Source of the DNA: Pseudonocardia sp.
GTDB lineage: Bacteria > Actinomycetota > Actinomycetes > Mycobacteriales > Pseudonocardiaceae
Assembly: GCA_030147065.1 (NCBI GenBank)
Contig: JASLAP010000086.1
Coordinates: 1-14,200, forward strand
DNA: 14,200 nt
Direction: 5' to 3'
Shown piece after piece: positions 1 to 7,200 of the stretch. Every line of letters begins with the position of its first letter. Within the stretch, counting starts at the first letter, position 1. The position numbers and the translations under genes were made by a program. The notes under the pieces are model-generated. The model was not told where the DNA came from. It ran no database searches and saw only the letters and a list, made by a program, of their open reading frames with translations.

Positions 1-693
1 CACCGCGAGCAGCGGGCCGGGCAGCCGCGGGACCAGCGCGGCGGTGGCCAGGAGCAGGGCGAGCACGCCCGCGGCGAGCAGCGCCGTCGGCAGGTGCACC
101 GTCCCCAGCTGCCCGGCGAACGACGCCACCTCGGCCGGCACCGAGTCGCCCTCCACCGCGACCCCGGTCAGGTTGCCGAGCTGTCCGACGATCATCACCA
201 GGGCGATCCCGGCCATGTAGCCGACCAGCACCGGCCGGGAGAACAGGTCGGCCAGGAAGCCCAGCCGGGCCAACCGGGCCGCCAGCAGCACTCCGCCGAC
301 GAGCAGGGCGAGCAGGGCCGCCAGCGCGGCGTAGCGGCCGGGGTCGCCGGCGGCCAGGGGCGCGACCGCGATCGCGGTCATCACCGCGGTGGTCGACTCC
401 GGCCCGGCCGACAGCTGCCGCGACGACCCGATCAGCGCGTAGGCGCCGAGCGCGGCCACCGCCGCCCACAGCCCGGCCACCGGCGGCAGCCCGGCGACCC
501 CGGCGTAGGCGAGCACCTGGGGCACCAGGTACGCCGCGACGGTGATCCCGGCCAGCGCGTCGCCGCGCAGCGCGGCGCCGTCGCGCTGCCCCGGCCTCGG
601 CAACCCCAGCGCCGACAGCCCCGGTCGCAGCCCGGGCCCGATCAGCGTCCACCGCACCGGGCGATCATGCGTGGACGCCGCCGGGTGCGGCAC
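1..693 (-). CDS. SulP family anion (sulfate-type) permease, N-terminal part
   Basis: The gene runs off the left edge, leaving 231 residues. The protein is a membrane transporter of the SulP/SLC26 family, which moves sulfate, bicarbonate or other anions; the substrate cannot be told from this part. The SulP signature is clear: a hydrophobic stretch with GITVAAYLVPQVLAYAGVAG followed by LPPVAGLWAA, then QLSAGPESTTAVM and a segment with SRPVLVGYMAGIAL, each in a predicted membrane helix. The STAS domain expected at the C-terminus lies outside the window. The start is uncertain: GTG at 693 or GTG at 657 (giving MRWTLIGPG) are both possible and neither has a convincing ribosome binding site. The frame is closed just upstream by the stop of the preceding small gene, 30 bases away, so translation is probably coupled to that gene. 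It is likely the last known member of the 1493-to-left operon. Confidence 0.88.
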   Translation of the reverse strand, partial: MPHPAASTHDRPVRWTLIGPGLRPGLSALGLPRPGQRDGAALRGDALAGITVAAYLVPQVLAYAGVAGLPPVAGLWAAVAALGAYALIGSSRQLSAGPESTTAVMTAIAVAPLAAGDPGRYAALAALLALLVGGVLLAARLARLGFLADLFSRPVLVGYMAGIALVMIVGQLGNLTGVAVEGDSVPAEVASFAGQLGTVHLPTALLAAGVLALLLATAALVPRLPGPLLAV

Positions 694-723
694 CGCCGTG
701 GGCGTGCGGGACCGGGGTGCGGG

Positions 724-984
724 TCAGCCCGGCTGCGGGGTGCGGACCCGGCCGGTCCGCCGGGCCGCGAGGGCCGCGCGGTCGTCGAGCAGCCGGACCC
801 GGGCGAGGCGTTCGACCAGTTCGGGGAGCGCGGGCGGCGGCTCGCCGGTCAGCTCCCGGCGGGCCTCGGCGACGCGGACGCGGATCGTCGAGTCCGGCAC
901 GGCGTCGGCGAACTCCACGCCGAGGCGGCTGACCGCCTCCTGGACCGCGACGTCGAAGGGGACGGTGTGCAGGACGGAGTGCAC
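724..984 (-). CDS. Small three-helix-bundle domain protein
   Basis: This 86-residue protein has the pattern seen in short actinobacterial proteins annotated as three-helix bundle dimerization domain proteins: an amphipathic helix (VQEAVSRLGVEFADAV, about residues 14-29), a second helix (IRVRVAEARRELTG, 34-47) and a third (LPELVERLARVRLLDD, 53-68). No catalytic residues, signal peptide or membrane segment are visible, and the function is unknown; family members often sit next to stress and transporter genes. The GTG start at 984 is preceded by GGAGG with an 8-base spacer, which fixes it better than the upstream ATG at 1080, since that would overlap the end of the CBS gene. It lies 32 bases after the CBS gene and 30 bases before the SulP gene, so the three are probably cotranscribed. 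The existence of the gene is well supported; the family name is from remembered pattern only. Confidence 0.72.
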   Translation of the reverse strand: MHSVLHTVPFDVAVQEAVSRLGVEFADAVPDSTIRVRVAEARRELTGEPPPALPELVERLARVRLLDDRAALAARRTGRVRTPQPG

Positions 985-1016
985 GGGTTGGACCTCCGGG
1001 ACGGGTGCGCCCAGCC

Positions 1017-1493
1017 TCACCCGGGCTCGACCGGGCGCACCAGGGTCGAAGGTCCCGGGACCGCGGCGCTCAGCCGCCATGGCGGATCGGGGGCGGTGCG
1101 CTCGGCGAGCAGGGCGCGCAGGACGTCGCGGATGGAGACCACGCCCACCACCTGCTCCCCGGACCGCACCACGATGTGGCGGACGCCGGCGTCCAGCATC
1201 AGCGCCCCGACCTCGGCGATGCTGTCGCCCGGGTCCGCGTCGACCAGGTCGGTGCTCATGACGTCGGCGGCCCGCACGGCCCAGGGGTCGGCCCCGGCGG
1301 CCAGGGCCGCCACGACGTCGCGCTCGGACACCAGCCCGACGATCTCGCCCCGGGTGTGCGCGAGCACCACGCCGACCTCGTCGGCGACCAGTTCCTCGGC
1401 CACCGAGCGCAGCGACTGGGCCATGTCCACCTCCGCCCGGACGGTCGCGGTGATGGTCGAGACGGGCGCGCTCGCGGCGGTGGTCGTGGGCAC
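1017..1493 (-). CDS. CBS-domain pair protein (Hrp1-like)
   Basis: The 158-residue cytoplasmic protein consists almost entirely of two CBS domains (about residues 15-68 and 76-130). Each ends in the typical strand-helix motif, VGLVSERDVV at 52-61 and VGVVSIRDVLRAL at 116-128. CBS pairs bind adenine nucleotides or other ligands and act as sensors; there is no attached enzyme or channel domain here. The size and build resemble hypoxic response protein 1 (Rv2626c) of M. tuberculosis, a DosR-regulon protein, and the kinase and universal stress protein genes nearby fit that context. GTG at 1493 is chosen because GAGGAG lies 5 bases upstream; an ATG at 1535 would add 14 residues of low-complexity sequence and lacks such a site. 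It is first in a likely operon with the small helical protein and SulP. The orthology to Hrp1 is inference. Confidence 0.88.
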   Translation of the reverse strand: MPTTTAASAPVSTITATVRAEVDMAQSLRSVAEELVADEVGVVLAHTRGEIVGLVSERDVVAALAAGADPWAVRAADVMSTDLVDADPGDSIAEVGALMLDAGVRHIVVRSGEQVVGVVSIRDVLRALLAERTAPDPPWRLSAAVPGPSTLVRPVEPG

Positions 1494-1541
1494 CGGATCT
1501 CCTCGGTCGGGGCGCCCCGGCGGCGCCGTCACCACGACCGT

Positions 1542-1580
1542 GGCACCCGGGTGCCGGCGGGGGGACCGGTCTCCGGTCCC
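1542..1580. promoter_or_regulatory. Two adjacent inverted repeats upstream of the CBS gene
   Basis: GGCACCCGGGTGCC (1542-1555) is a perfect 14-base palindrome. GGGACCGG-TCT-CCGGTCCC (1562-1580) is an 8-base-arm dyad. Both lie between the kinase stop and the CBS start, so they may be operators for the CBS operon or part of the transcript end of the kinase gene. No -10/-35 pair stands out between them and the GTG. Confidence 0.4.
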
Positions 1581-1611
1581 GCCCCGGGGGTGACCTCCGG
1601 CCCCCGTCGTC

Positions 1612-1634
1612 GGGACCCGGCCGCGGGCCGTCCC
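1612..1634 (-). terminator. Possible hairpin terminator after the kinase gene
   Basis: The arms GGGAC and GTCCC enclose a second pairing, GGCC with GGCC around a GCG loop, with a two-base bulge on one side. It begins about 10 bases past the stop of the 3125-1644 gene. There is no T tract, which is common for actinobacterial intrinsic terminators. Whether it stops transcription or allows readthrough into the CBS operon is not clear. Confidence 0.4.
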
Positions 1635-1643
1635 GGCTCGGGG

Positions 1644-3125
1644 TCAGCGCCCGGATCCCCACCAGACGGTGACGGCGCGTTCGACGGCTTCGGCCGGCAG
1701 CCCGCCGGTCGGCACGGTCGTCGCCGCGGGCCACGGGTCGGCGGCCACGGTCATCGCCGCGGCCACCGGCGCGGTCGCGTCCGAGGCCCCGCCGACCCGG
1801 GTCAGGATCCGCTGGCGGGCGGTGCCGGGGTCGGCGTCGCAGCGCAGCTGGACCAGGGTGCTGGAGGTCGCCCCGGCGACCTCGGCGGCCCGGGCGCGGT
1901 GCGCCGCCGACGTCCACGAGGCGTCCAGCACGACGGTCTCGCCCCGCCCGAGCAGCTCCGTGGCGCGGTGCAGCAGCTCGGTGTAGACCCGGTCGGTGTG
2001 CGCCGGGGTGTAGATGCCCTCGCCGTAGTCCGCGGTCGCCCGCGACTCCGGGTCCCGGCCGGCCTGCTCCTTGCGGATCCGGTCGCTGGACAGCACGGTC
2101 GCGCCGAACCGGTCGGCCAGGCCCTGCGCGACGGTCGACTTGCCGGTCCCGGGCAGCCCGCCGACCAGCACCAGCCGGACGTCGGCGGCGCGCAGGTGGT
2201 GCAGCGCCAGCTCGGTGAGCGCGATGACCTCCGGCGCGGCGGCCGGGTCGCCCTGGTCGTGGCGCAGCCCGGCCACCTTGGCCCGGACCACGGTCCGGTA
2301 GGCCACGTAGTGGTGGTGCAGCACGGGCGGCGCCGGGTCGGCGGAGAACGCGCGGTAGTGCTCCAGGAACCGGGCGGCCAGGTCGGCCCGGCCGAGGTGC
2401 TCCAGGTCCATGGCCAGGAACGCGACGTCGTCGAGCACGTCGACGTGGCGCAGCCGGTCGTCGAACTCCAGGCAGTCCAGCACCTGCGGGCCGGCGGGCA
2501 GCAGGAACACGTCGTCGGCGATCATGTCGCCGTGCCCGTCCACGATCCGGCCGCGGGCGACCCGGTCGGCCAGCAGCGGGCCGCGCCCGGCCAGGAACCG
2601 GCGGGCCAGCTCGCCGACCGCGGCCAGCAGGTCCGGGGTCAGCACGCGCTCGCGGTAGGCGCCCAGCTCGGCGAGGTTGGCCTCCCAGCGCGCCGTGAGC
2701 GCCGGCAGCCCGCCGTCGGCGTCGACGTCCGGGAGGCGCTCGGCCCGGGCGTGGAACGCGGCCACCAGCCGGGCCAGGGCGCGCAGCTCGTCGTCGAGGT
2801 CGGCGCCGGCCCGGGCCAGCGTGGCCAGCCGGCGGTCCTCGGGCATCCGGCGCATCACCAGGACGTGCTCGGCGGGCTCCCCGGCGGGTGCGGGCCCGCC
2901 GTCCGGCACCGGCCCGGTCAGGTGCGCGACGCCCAGGTAGGCGTCGGGGGCCAGCCGGCGGTTGAGCTCCAGTTCGCGGCGCAGCGCGGTGAGGCGGCTG
3001 CCCGGCGTGCGGAAGTCCAGGAACGCGGTGCGCACCGGCTTCTTGACCTTGTAGGCGCGGTCGCCGAGCAGCAGCACGAGACCGGTGTGGGTCTCGCGCA
3101 GCACGGCCGGCAGCGGGACGGACAT
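1644..3125 (-). CDS. Two-domain phosphotransferase/AAA-type kinase protein (Rv2004c-like)
   Basis: This 493-residue cytoplasmic protein joins two phosphotransfer domains. Residues 1-310 form an aminoglycoside-phosphotransferase-like (COG2187-type) domain with the Brenner-type motif DGHGDM at 197-201 (catalytic Asp200 by analogy) and the acidic stretch FDDRLRHVDVLDDVAF at 221-236. Residues 315-493 form a P-loop kinase domain (COG0645-type) with Walker A GLPGTGKST at 323-331, SSDRIRKE at 346-353 and the Walker-B-like VVLDASW at 398-404. M. tuberculosis Rv2004c, a DosR-regulon protein of about the same length, has this architecture and lies beside the universal stress protein Rv2005c; here a stress protein gene is likewise adjacent but divergent. 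The substrate is unknown in the family. The ribosome binding site before ATG 3125 is weak, but the N-terminus matches the expected length. No inactivating change was noticed in the motifs. Confidence 0.9.
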   Translation of the reverse strand: MSVPLPAVLRETHTGLVLLLGDRAYKVKKPVRTAFLDFRTPGSRLTALRRELELNRRLAPDAYLGVAHLTGPVPDGGPAPAGEPAEHVLVMRRMPEDRRLATLARAGADLDDELRALARLVAAFHARAERLPDVDADGGLPALTARWEANLAELGAYRERVLTPDLLAAVGELARRFLAGRGPLLADRVARGRIVDGHGDMIADDVFLLPAGPQVLDCLEFDDRLRHVDVLDDVAFLAMDLEHLGRADLAARFLEHYRAFSADPAPPVLHHHYVAYRTVVRAKVAGLRHDQGDPAAAPEVIALTELALHHLRAADVRLVLVGGLPGTGKSTVAQGLADRFGATVLSSDRIRKEQAGRDPESRATADYGEGIYTPAHTDRVYTELLHRATELLGRGETVVLDASWTSAAHRARAAEVAGATSSTLVQLRCDADPGTARQRILTRVGGASDATAPVAAAMTVAADPWPAATTVPTGGLPAEAVERAVTVWWGSGR

Positions 3126-3183
3126 GGCCCAGACCGTCGCCCCGCGCGCCGGGCCGGGCTAGGGCCGACCGGGCACGATCGGG

Positions 3184-3259
3184 CGGACCAGTGGCCCGCG
3201 CCGGCGGGACCTGCGACCCGCTGCGCCGTCCGCCCCGGGTCGGTCGGGTCCAACGGCCC
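3184..3259. promoter_or_regulatory. Candidate DosR/DevR-box cluster in divergent promoter region
   Basis: Three 14-base sequences fit the DosR core pattern of a GGGAC-like half, four bases and a GNCCC half: CGGACCAGTGGCCC (3184-3197), GGGACCTGCGACCC (3206-3219, the best) and GGGTCCAACGGCCC (3246-3259). The first two are 22 bases apart start to start, about two helical turns, so they would face the same side of DNA. They sit in the 214-base region between the kinase and the universal stress protein genes, whose M. tuberculosis counterparts are DosR-controlled. High GC content makes chance matches likely, so this is a tentative call. Confidence 0.4.
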
Positions 3260-3339
3260 GCCCATCCGGGTCGGCGGGCACTGCCCCCGCTCGCCCGGCG
3301 GGGGCAGCGTGGAGGCACATCCAGGAGGAGGACAGACCG

Positions 3340-4242
3340 ATGACCGCTCAGTTCGCACCCGGCGCCGGACCCGTGGTGGTCGGGGTCGACGGATCCGACA
3401 GCGCGCTCGCCGCCGTGCGGTGGGCGGCGTCCGAGGCGCGGCGCCGCGGCGCGGCCCTGCACCTGGTCACCGCGTTCACCTGGACGACCGACCACGTGGT
3501 CGGCCTGCCCGCGCTGGGCGAGGCCTACTACGAGGAGCTGCAGACCCGCTCCCGGCGGCTGCTCGCCGATGCGGTGGCGGTGGCCGAGCGGGTCGAACCG
3601 GACCTGGAGGTCTCCCGCGAGGTGCTGACCGGGATGCCGGTCGGGGTGCTGGCCGAGCAGGCCCGCGGCGCGCAGCTGCTGGTGCTCGGCACCCGCGGGC
3701 TGGGCGGGCTGGCCGGCCTGCTGGTCGGCTCGGTCGCCGTCGGGCTCGCCGCGCACGCGGCCTGCCCGGTCGTGGTGGTCCGCGGCGAGGCCCGCGAGGG
3801 CCGCTCGGACCTGCCGGTCGTGGTCGGCGTGGACGGCTCGCCGACCAGCGAGGCCGCCGTGGGGTTCGCCTTCGACGCCGCCGCGAGCCGCGGGGTGCCG
3901 CTGGTGGCCGTGCACACCTGGGCGCAGACCGCCTTCGACGCCGAGGTCGCAGCGATCATCGACTGGGACGCCGTGGCCCGTCAGGAACAGGCGGTGCTGA
4001 CCGAGCGGCTCGCCGGCTGGGCGCAGAAGTACCCCGACGTCGAGGTGCGCCCGGTCGTGACCCGGGACGGCGCCGCGCACGCCCTGGTCGAGCAGTCGAG
4101 CGCCGCGCAGCTGGTCGTGGTGGGGTCGCGCGGCCGGGGCAACGCCGCCGGCCTGCTGCTCGGCTCGGTCAGCCACGGCGTGCTCCACCGCAGCCACTGC
4201 CCGGTCGCCGTGGTCCGCCCGGAGACCGCCGCGGGGCGGTGA
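3340..4242 (+). CDS. Tandem-domain universal stress protein (Rv2005c-like)
   Basis: The 300-residue cytoplasmic protein has two UspA domains (about 11-148 and 158-294). Each opens with the nucleotide-binding strand and turn (VVVGVDGSD at 12-20, VVVGVDGSP at 160-168) and carries the ATP-binding motif G-x2-G-x9-G-[ST]: G117 to S131 in the first and G262 to S276 in the second. Both domains should therefore bind ATP, as in the mycobacterial stress proteins Rv2005c, Rv2623 and their relatives, which act in hypoxia and growth arrest. The ATG is preceded by AGGAGGAGGA, an unusually strong ribosome binding site that suggests high expression. It is transcribed divergently from the kinase-fusion gene, with DosR-box-like sequences between them, and its stop is only 13 bases from the stop of the convergent GH57-like gene. 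Confidence 0.95.
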   Translation: MTAQFAPGAGPVVVGVDGSDSALAAVRWAASEARRRGAALHLVTAFTWTTDHVVGLPALGEAYYEELQTRSRRLLADAVAVAERVEPDLEVSREVLTGMPVGVLAEQARGAQLLVLGTRGLGGLAGLLVGSVAVGLAAHAACPVVVVRGEAREGRSDLPVVVGVDGSPTSEAAVGFAFDAAASRGVPLVAVHTWAQTAFDAEVAAIIDWDAVARQEQAVLTERLAGWAQKYPDVEVRPVVTRDGAAHALVEQSSAAQLVVVGSRGRGNAAGLLLGSVSHGVLHRSHCPVAVVRPETAAGR

Positions 4243-4255
4243 GGCCCGGCCGTCC

Positions 4256-7200
4256 TCACCCCGGCAGCTCGATGCGGTAGGAGAAGTCGCCACCGGCCGG
4301 GCAGACGACGTCGAACCGGTCGGTGAGCACCCGGTGCAGGCGCAGGAGGGCCGGCCCACTTGTGGCCATCGTGTCGTCGCTGAACACGCAGCCGAGGCCG
4401 GGGGTGAGGGTCACGGTGGCCTCGCCGAGCGACACCGTCGCGACCTCGGCGCTCACCCGCCGCTCGAGCTGGGTGCCGTGGATCATCGCCGTCCACAGGT
4501 CGACGCAGAACTCGTTGGCGACCAGGTGGCCGGGGCGCACCCCGGTGTAGGCGACGGTCAGCACCCGCCCGTCGAGGGTGAAGACCTTGTCGAACGAGCC
4601 GTGCGCGGGGTCGTGCCAGACCACCGGGTTCTCGCCCGACCCCTGCCGGGCGCGCCGGTCGCGTTCCAGCAGCTCGGTCAGCGCCGGCAGGTCCGGCCGC
4701 TGCGGGGGCGCCTCGCCGGGCCGGTAGCCGAACCCGGCCCGGCGGCCGCCGTCGCCGCCGATCTCGCCGTCGGCGTAGACGTTGAAGTTGTCCGGGTACC
4801 ACCACTCCCGGTCCACCGCGTGCCGCGAGTCCCACATCGTGCCCTCGACGGCCCGGCTCTCGCGCACGTCGGTGCCGACGTAGGCGTGGTTGGGGGTGAA
4901 CACGGTGTTCTGCAGGACCGGGCCATCGCAGATCCGCTCCTTGCGGGGCCCGTCCATGGTCTCGTACTGGTAGCACTTGAAGGTCCCGCTCACGCACAGC
5001 GGCTCGCCGTCGACCAGGCAGAACAGGTGGGTGACCCGGCCGCCGTTGCGGTCCAGCACGGCCAGCGCCTGCGGGTTGTAGAGGATCACGTTGGCCAGCG
5101 GGTCGTGGTCCCAGTGCACCGGGCTGTCCTGCAGCGGCTTGCCGCGCAGGTGCGGCATCGGGTTGTCCGCGGCGTAGCGCAGGGTCGGCAGGATCTCGGC
5201 CACCGGGCCGCTGTCGCAGTACGAGCCGGTGCCGCCGGTCGCGGCCCACTGCGCCCACCCGGTCGCGGCCAGGTAGACGTGGGCGTTGCGGACCTGCAGC
5301 GAGGCCGCCACCACGAAGTCCTCCGGTTCCAGGACGGGCCCGGTGTTGGCCTGGTCGTGCTCCAGCGGCTGCTTGTTCCACGGCAGTTCGTGGGTGGAGC
5401 AGGCGAAGCTCATCTGCGCCAGCTCGTGGAGCCGGGTGTGGTCGCGGTAGGGCCGCGGCCAGTCCAGGATCGCGAACTCGGCCTCGTGCGAGACCTCCTC
5501 CAGGGTCTGGCCCAGCCACGTGGCCCGGTAGTCCTTCCACCGGTCGTACCAGGCGTCGAAGTGCACCCGCTGGCCCGCGGCGTCCACGGTGTCCAGCCCG
5601 CCCGGGTCCACCGAGGGGTCGATGGCCAGCCGCAGCCCGAACGCGCCGACGCACGGGATCGGCGGGCGGCCGTCGGCCGGCGGGACCGGGGAGCCGGCCA
5701 GGTCGCGCGAGGTGACCACGCGGATCCAGGGGTGCGCGGCGATCCAGTCGAGCGAGGCGTTCCACATGTCGTTGAACCGCATGTCCGTGCCGGGGTAGGT
5801 GCCGTCGAACCAGCCGTTGCCCGAGGCCTTGTCCGCGTCGTCGCCGTAGACCAGCAGGTTGCCCTCGCGCAGCGACGTGGTGGCGAACCCGATCATCTTC
5901 CGGCGCAGCTGCAGCGGCAGCTTGCCCCGGTGGTACTCGTCCTCGCGGTGGCCGAACAGGCCGTCGCGCAGGTCGCGCTGGATCAGCAGCAGGTGGCGCC
6001 CGGAGTCGCTGTCCTGCCACAGGTACTGGTGGTCGACGAACCGGCCGTGGTGCACCCGCCCCGGCTCCGGGGCCACCGAGCCCGGCCGCAGGTGCCCGGG
6101 CGCGAGCAGGGTGGTCTCGGCGTCGAGCACCAGGTAGCGCATCCCGGTGTCGTGCAGCGGCCCGTTGTCGGTCTCGGCGCGGTAGAACCGCGAGTCCGGG
6201 AAGAACACCTGGTTGGCCGCGCCCAGGTGGTTGCGCATCATCCGCACGCCCAGCTCGATGACGTAGCGGTTGGTCGCGGGCTGGTAGTACGTCGGCCGGT
6301 GACCGGCGAAGCCGACCACGGTGGGGTCCACCAGCCCCTCCGCGACCGCGCGCCGCAGGTAGGCCAGGTCCTCGGGCGCGTCGTGGGCGAGCATCGCGAG
6401 CAGGCCGGCGTTGAAGGTCCACAGGTGCGGCACGCGGGTCCGCTCGTGCGCGGCGAGGGTGAGGGCGTAGCCGTCGCCGATCCCGTTCTCCGGGGACAGC
6501 GGGCGGCTGGACCGCACCCCGCACTCGTCGCGCATGGTGAGCGCCAGGTAGGTGCGCGGACCGTCCTGGTAGTCGGTGAACGGCGACTCCAGCAGGTCGT
6601 TGAGCGCCTGGATGGCGAAGTGGACGAGCATCAGGTTCGCCGAGCCGACGAAGTTCGGTGCCCGGTGCGCCCGGGCCACGTCCGGGATGCGCTCGTCGTG
6701 GTGGCCGGCGGCGGCGTCCATCGTGGTGATCGTGAGCGGGCCCATCGGCCCGTCCGCCGGTGTCGAGACGAGCACGTGGTCGTTGTCCCGGTCGATCAGC
6801 GCGACCGGCCGGCGCACCCGGGCGGGGTCGGCGAAGTGCCAGCGCTGCTCGCCGATGGCCACGCACAGCGCGGGCAGGTGCTGGTCGATGTCGGCCACGT
6901 CGATCCGCACGTGGTGCAGGCCGTCGGCCTCCTGGTGGTAGGCGATCCAGGAGTACTCCCCGGCCAGGTCGGGCGGCGTGTGGGTGGCGATGATGTCGTC
7001 GAAGGACCACCGCGGGCTGCTGGCGTACAGCAGCCAGGACAGCTCGTCGGGGTCGCCGTCGTCGGGGTCGACCACGAGGTCGTAGTGGACCGCCGCGCCG
7101 GCCGGCACCGCGTCCAGCCGGGCCTCGAAGAACCGGCTGCCGCCGCGGACCAGCTCGTCCCACATCCCCAGGTACGGCCGCAGTTCCGGGGCCCGGGCCC

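Noticed and set aside
1494..1535. Upstream ATG start at 1535 for the CBS gene
   Set aside because: It adds only Pro/Gly/Arg-rich residues and lacks a ribosome binding site, whereas GTG 1493 has GAGGAG at ideal spacing.
94..1593. A plus-strand frame of about 500 codons across the SulP, helical and CBS genes
   Set aside because: Its translation is Gln/Arg/Gly-rich low complexity with no domain, while the minus strand encodes clear SulP and CBS proteins.
724..4359. Long open frames antisense to or out of frame with the called genes, some over 1000 codons
   Set aside because: They are Arg/Pro/Gly/Ala-rich with no recognisable domain and arise because very GC-rich DNA has few stop codons. In each case a competing frame holds a clear protein family.
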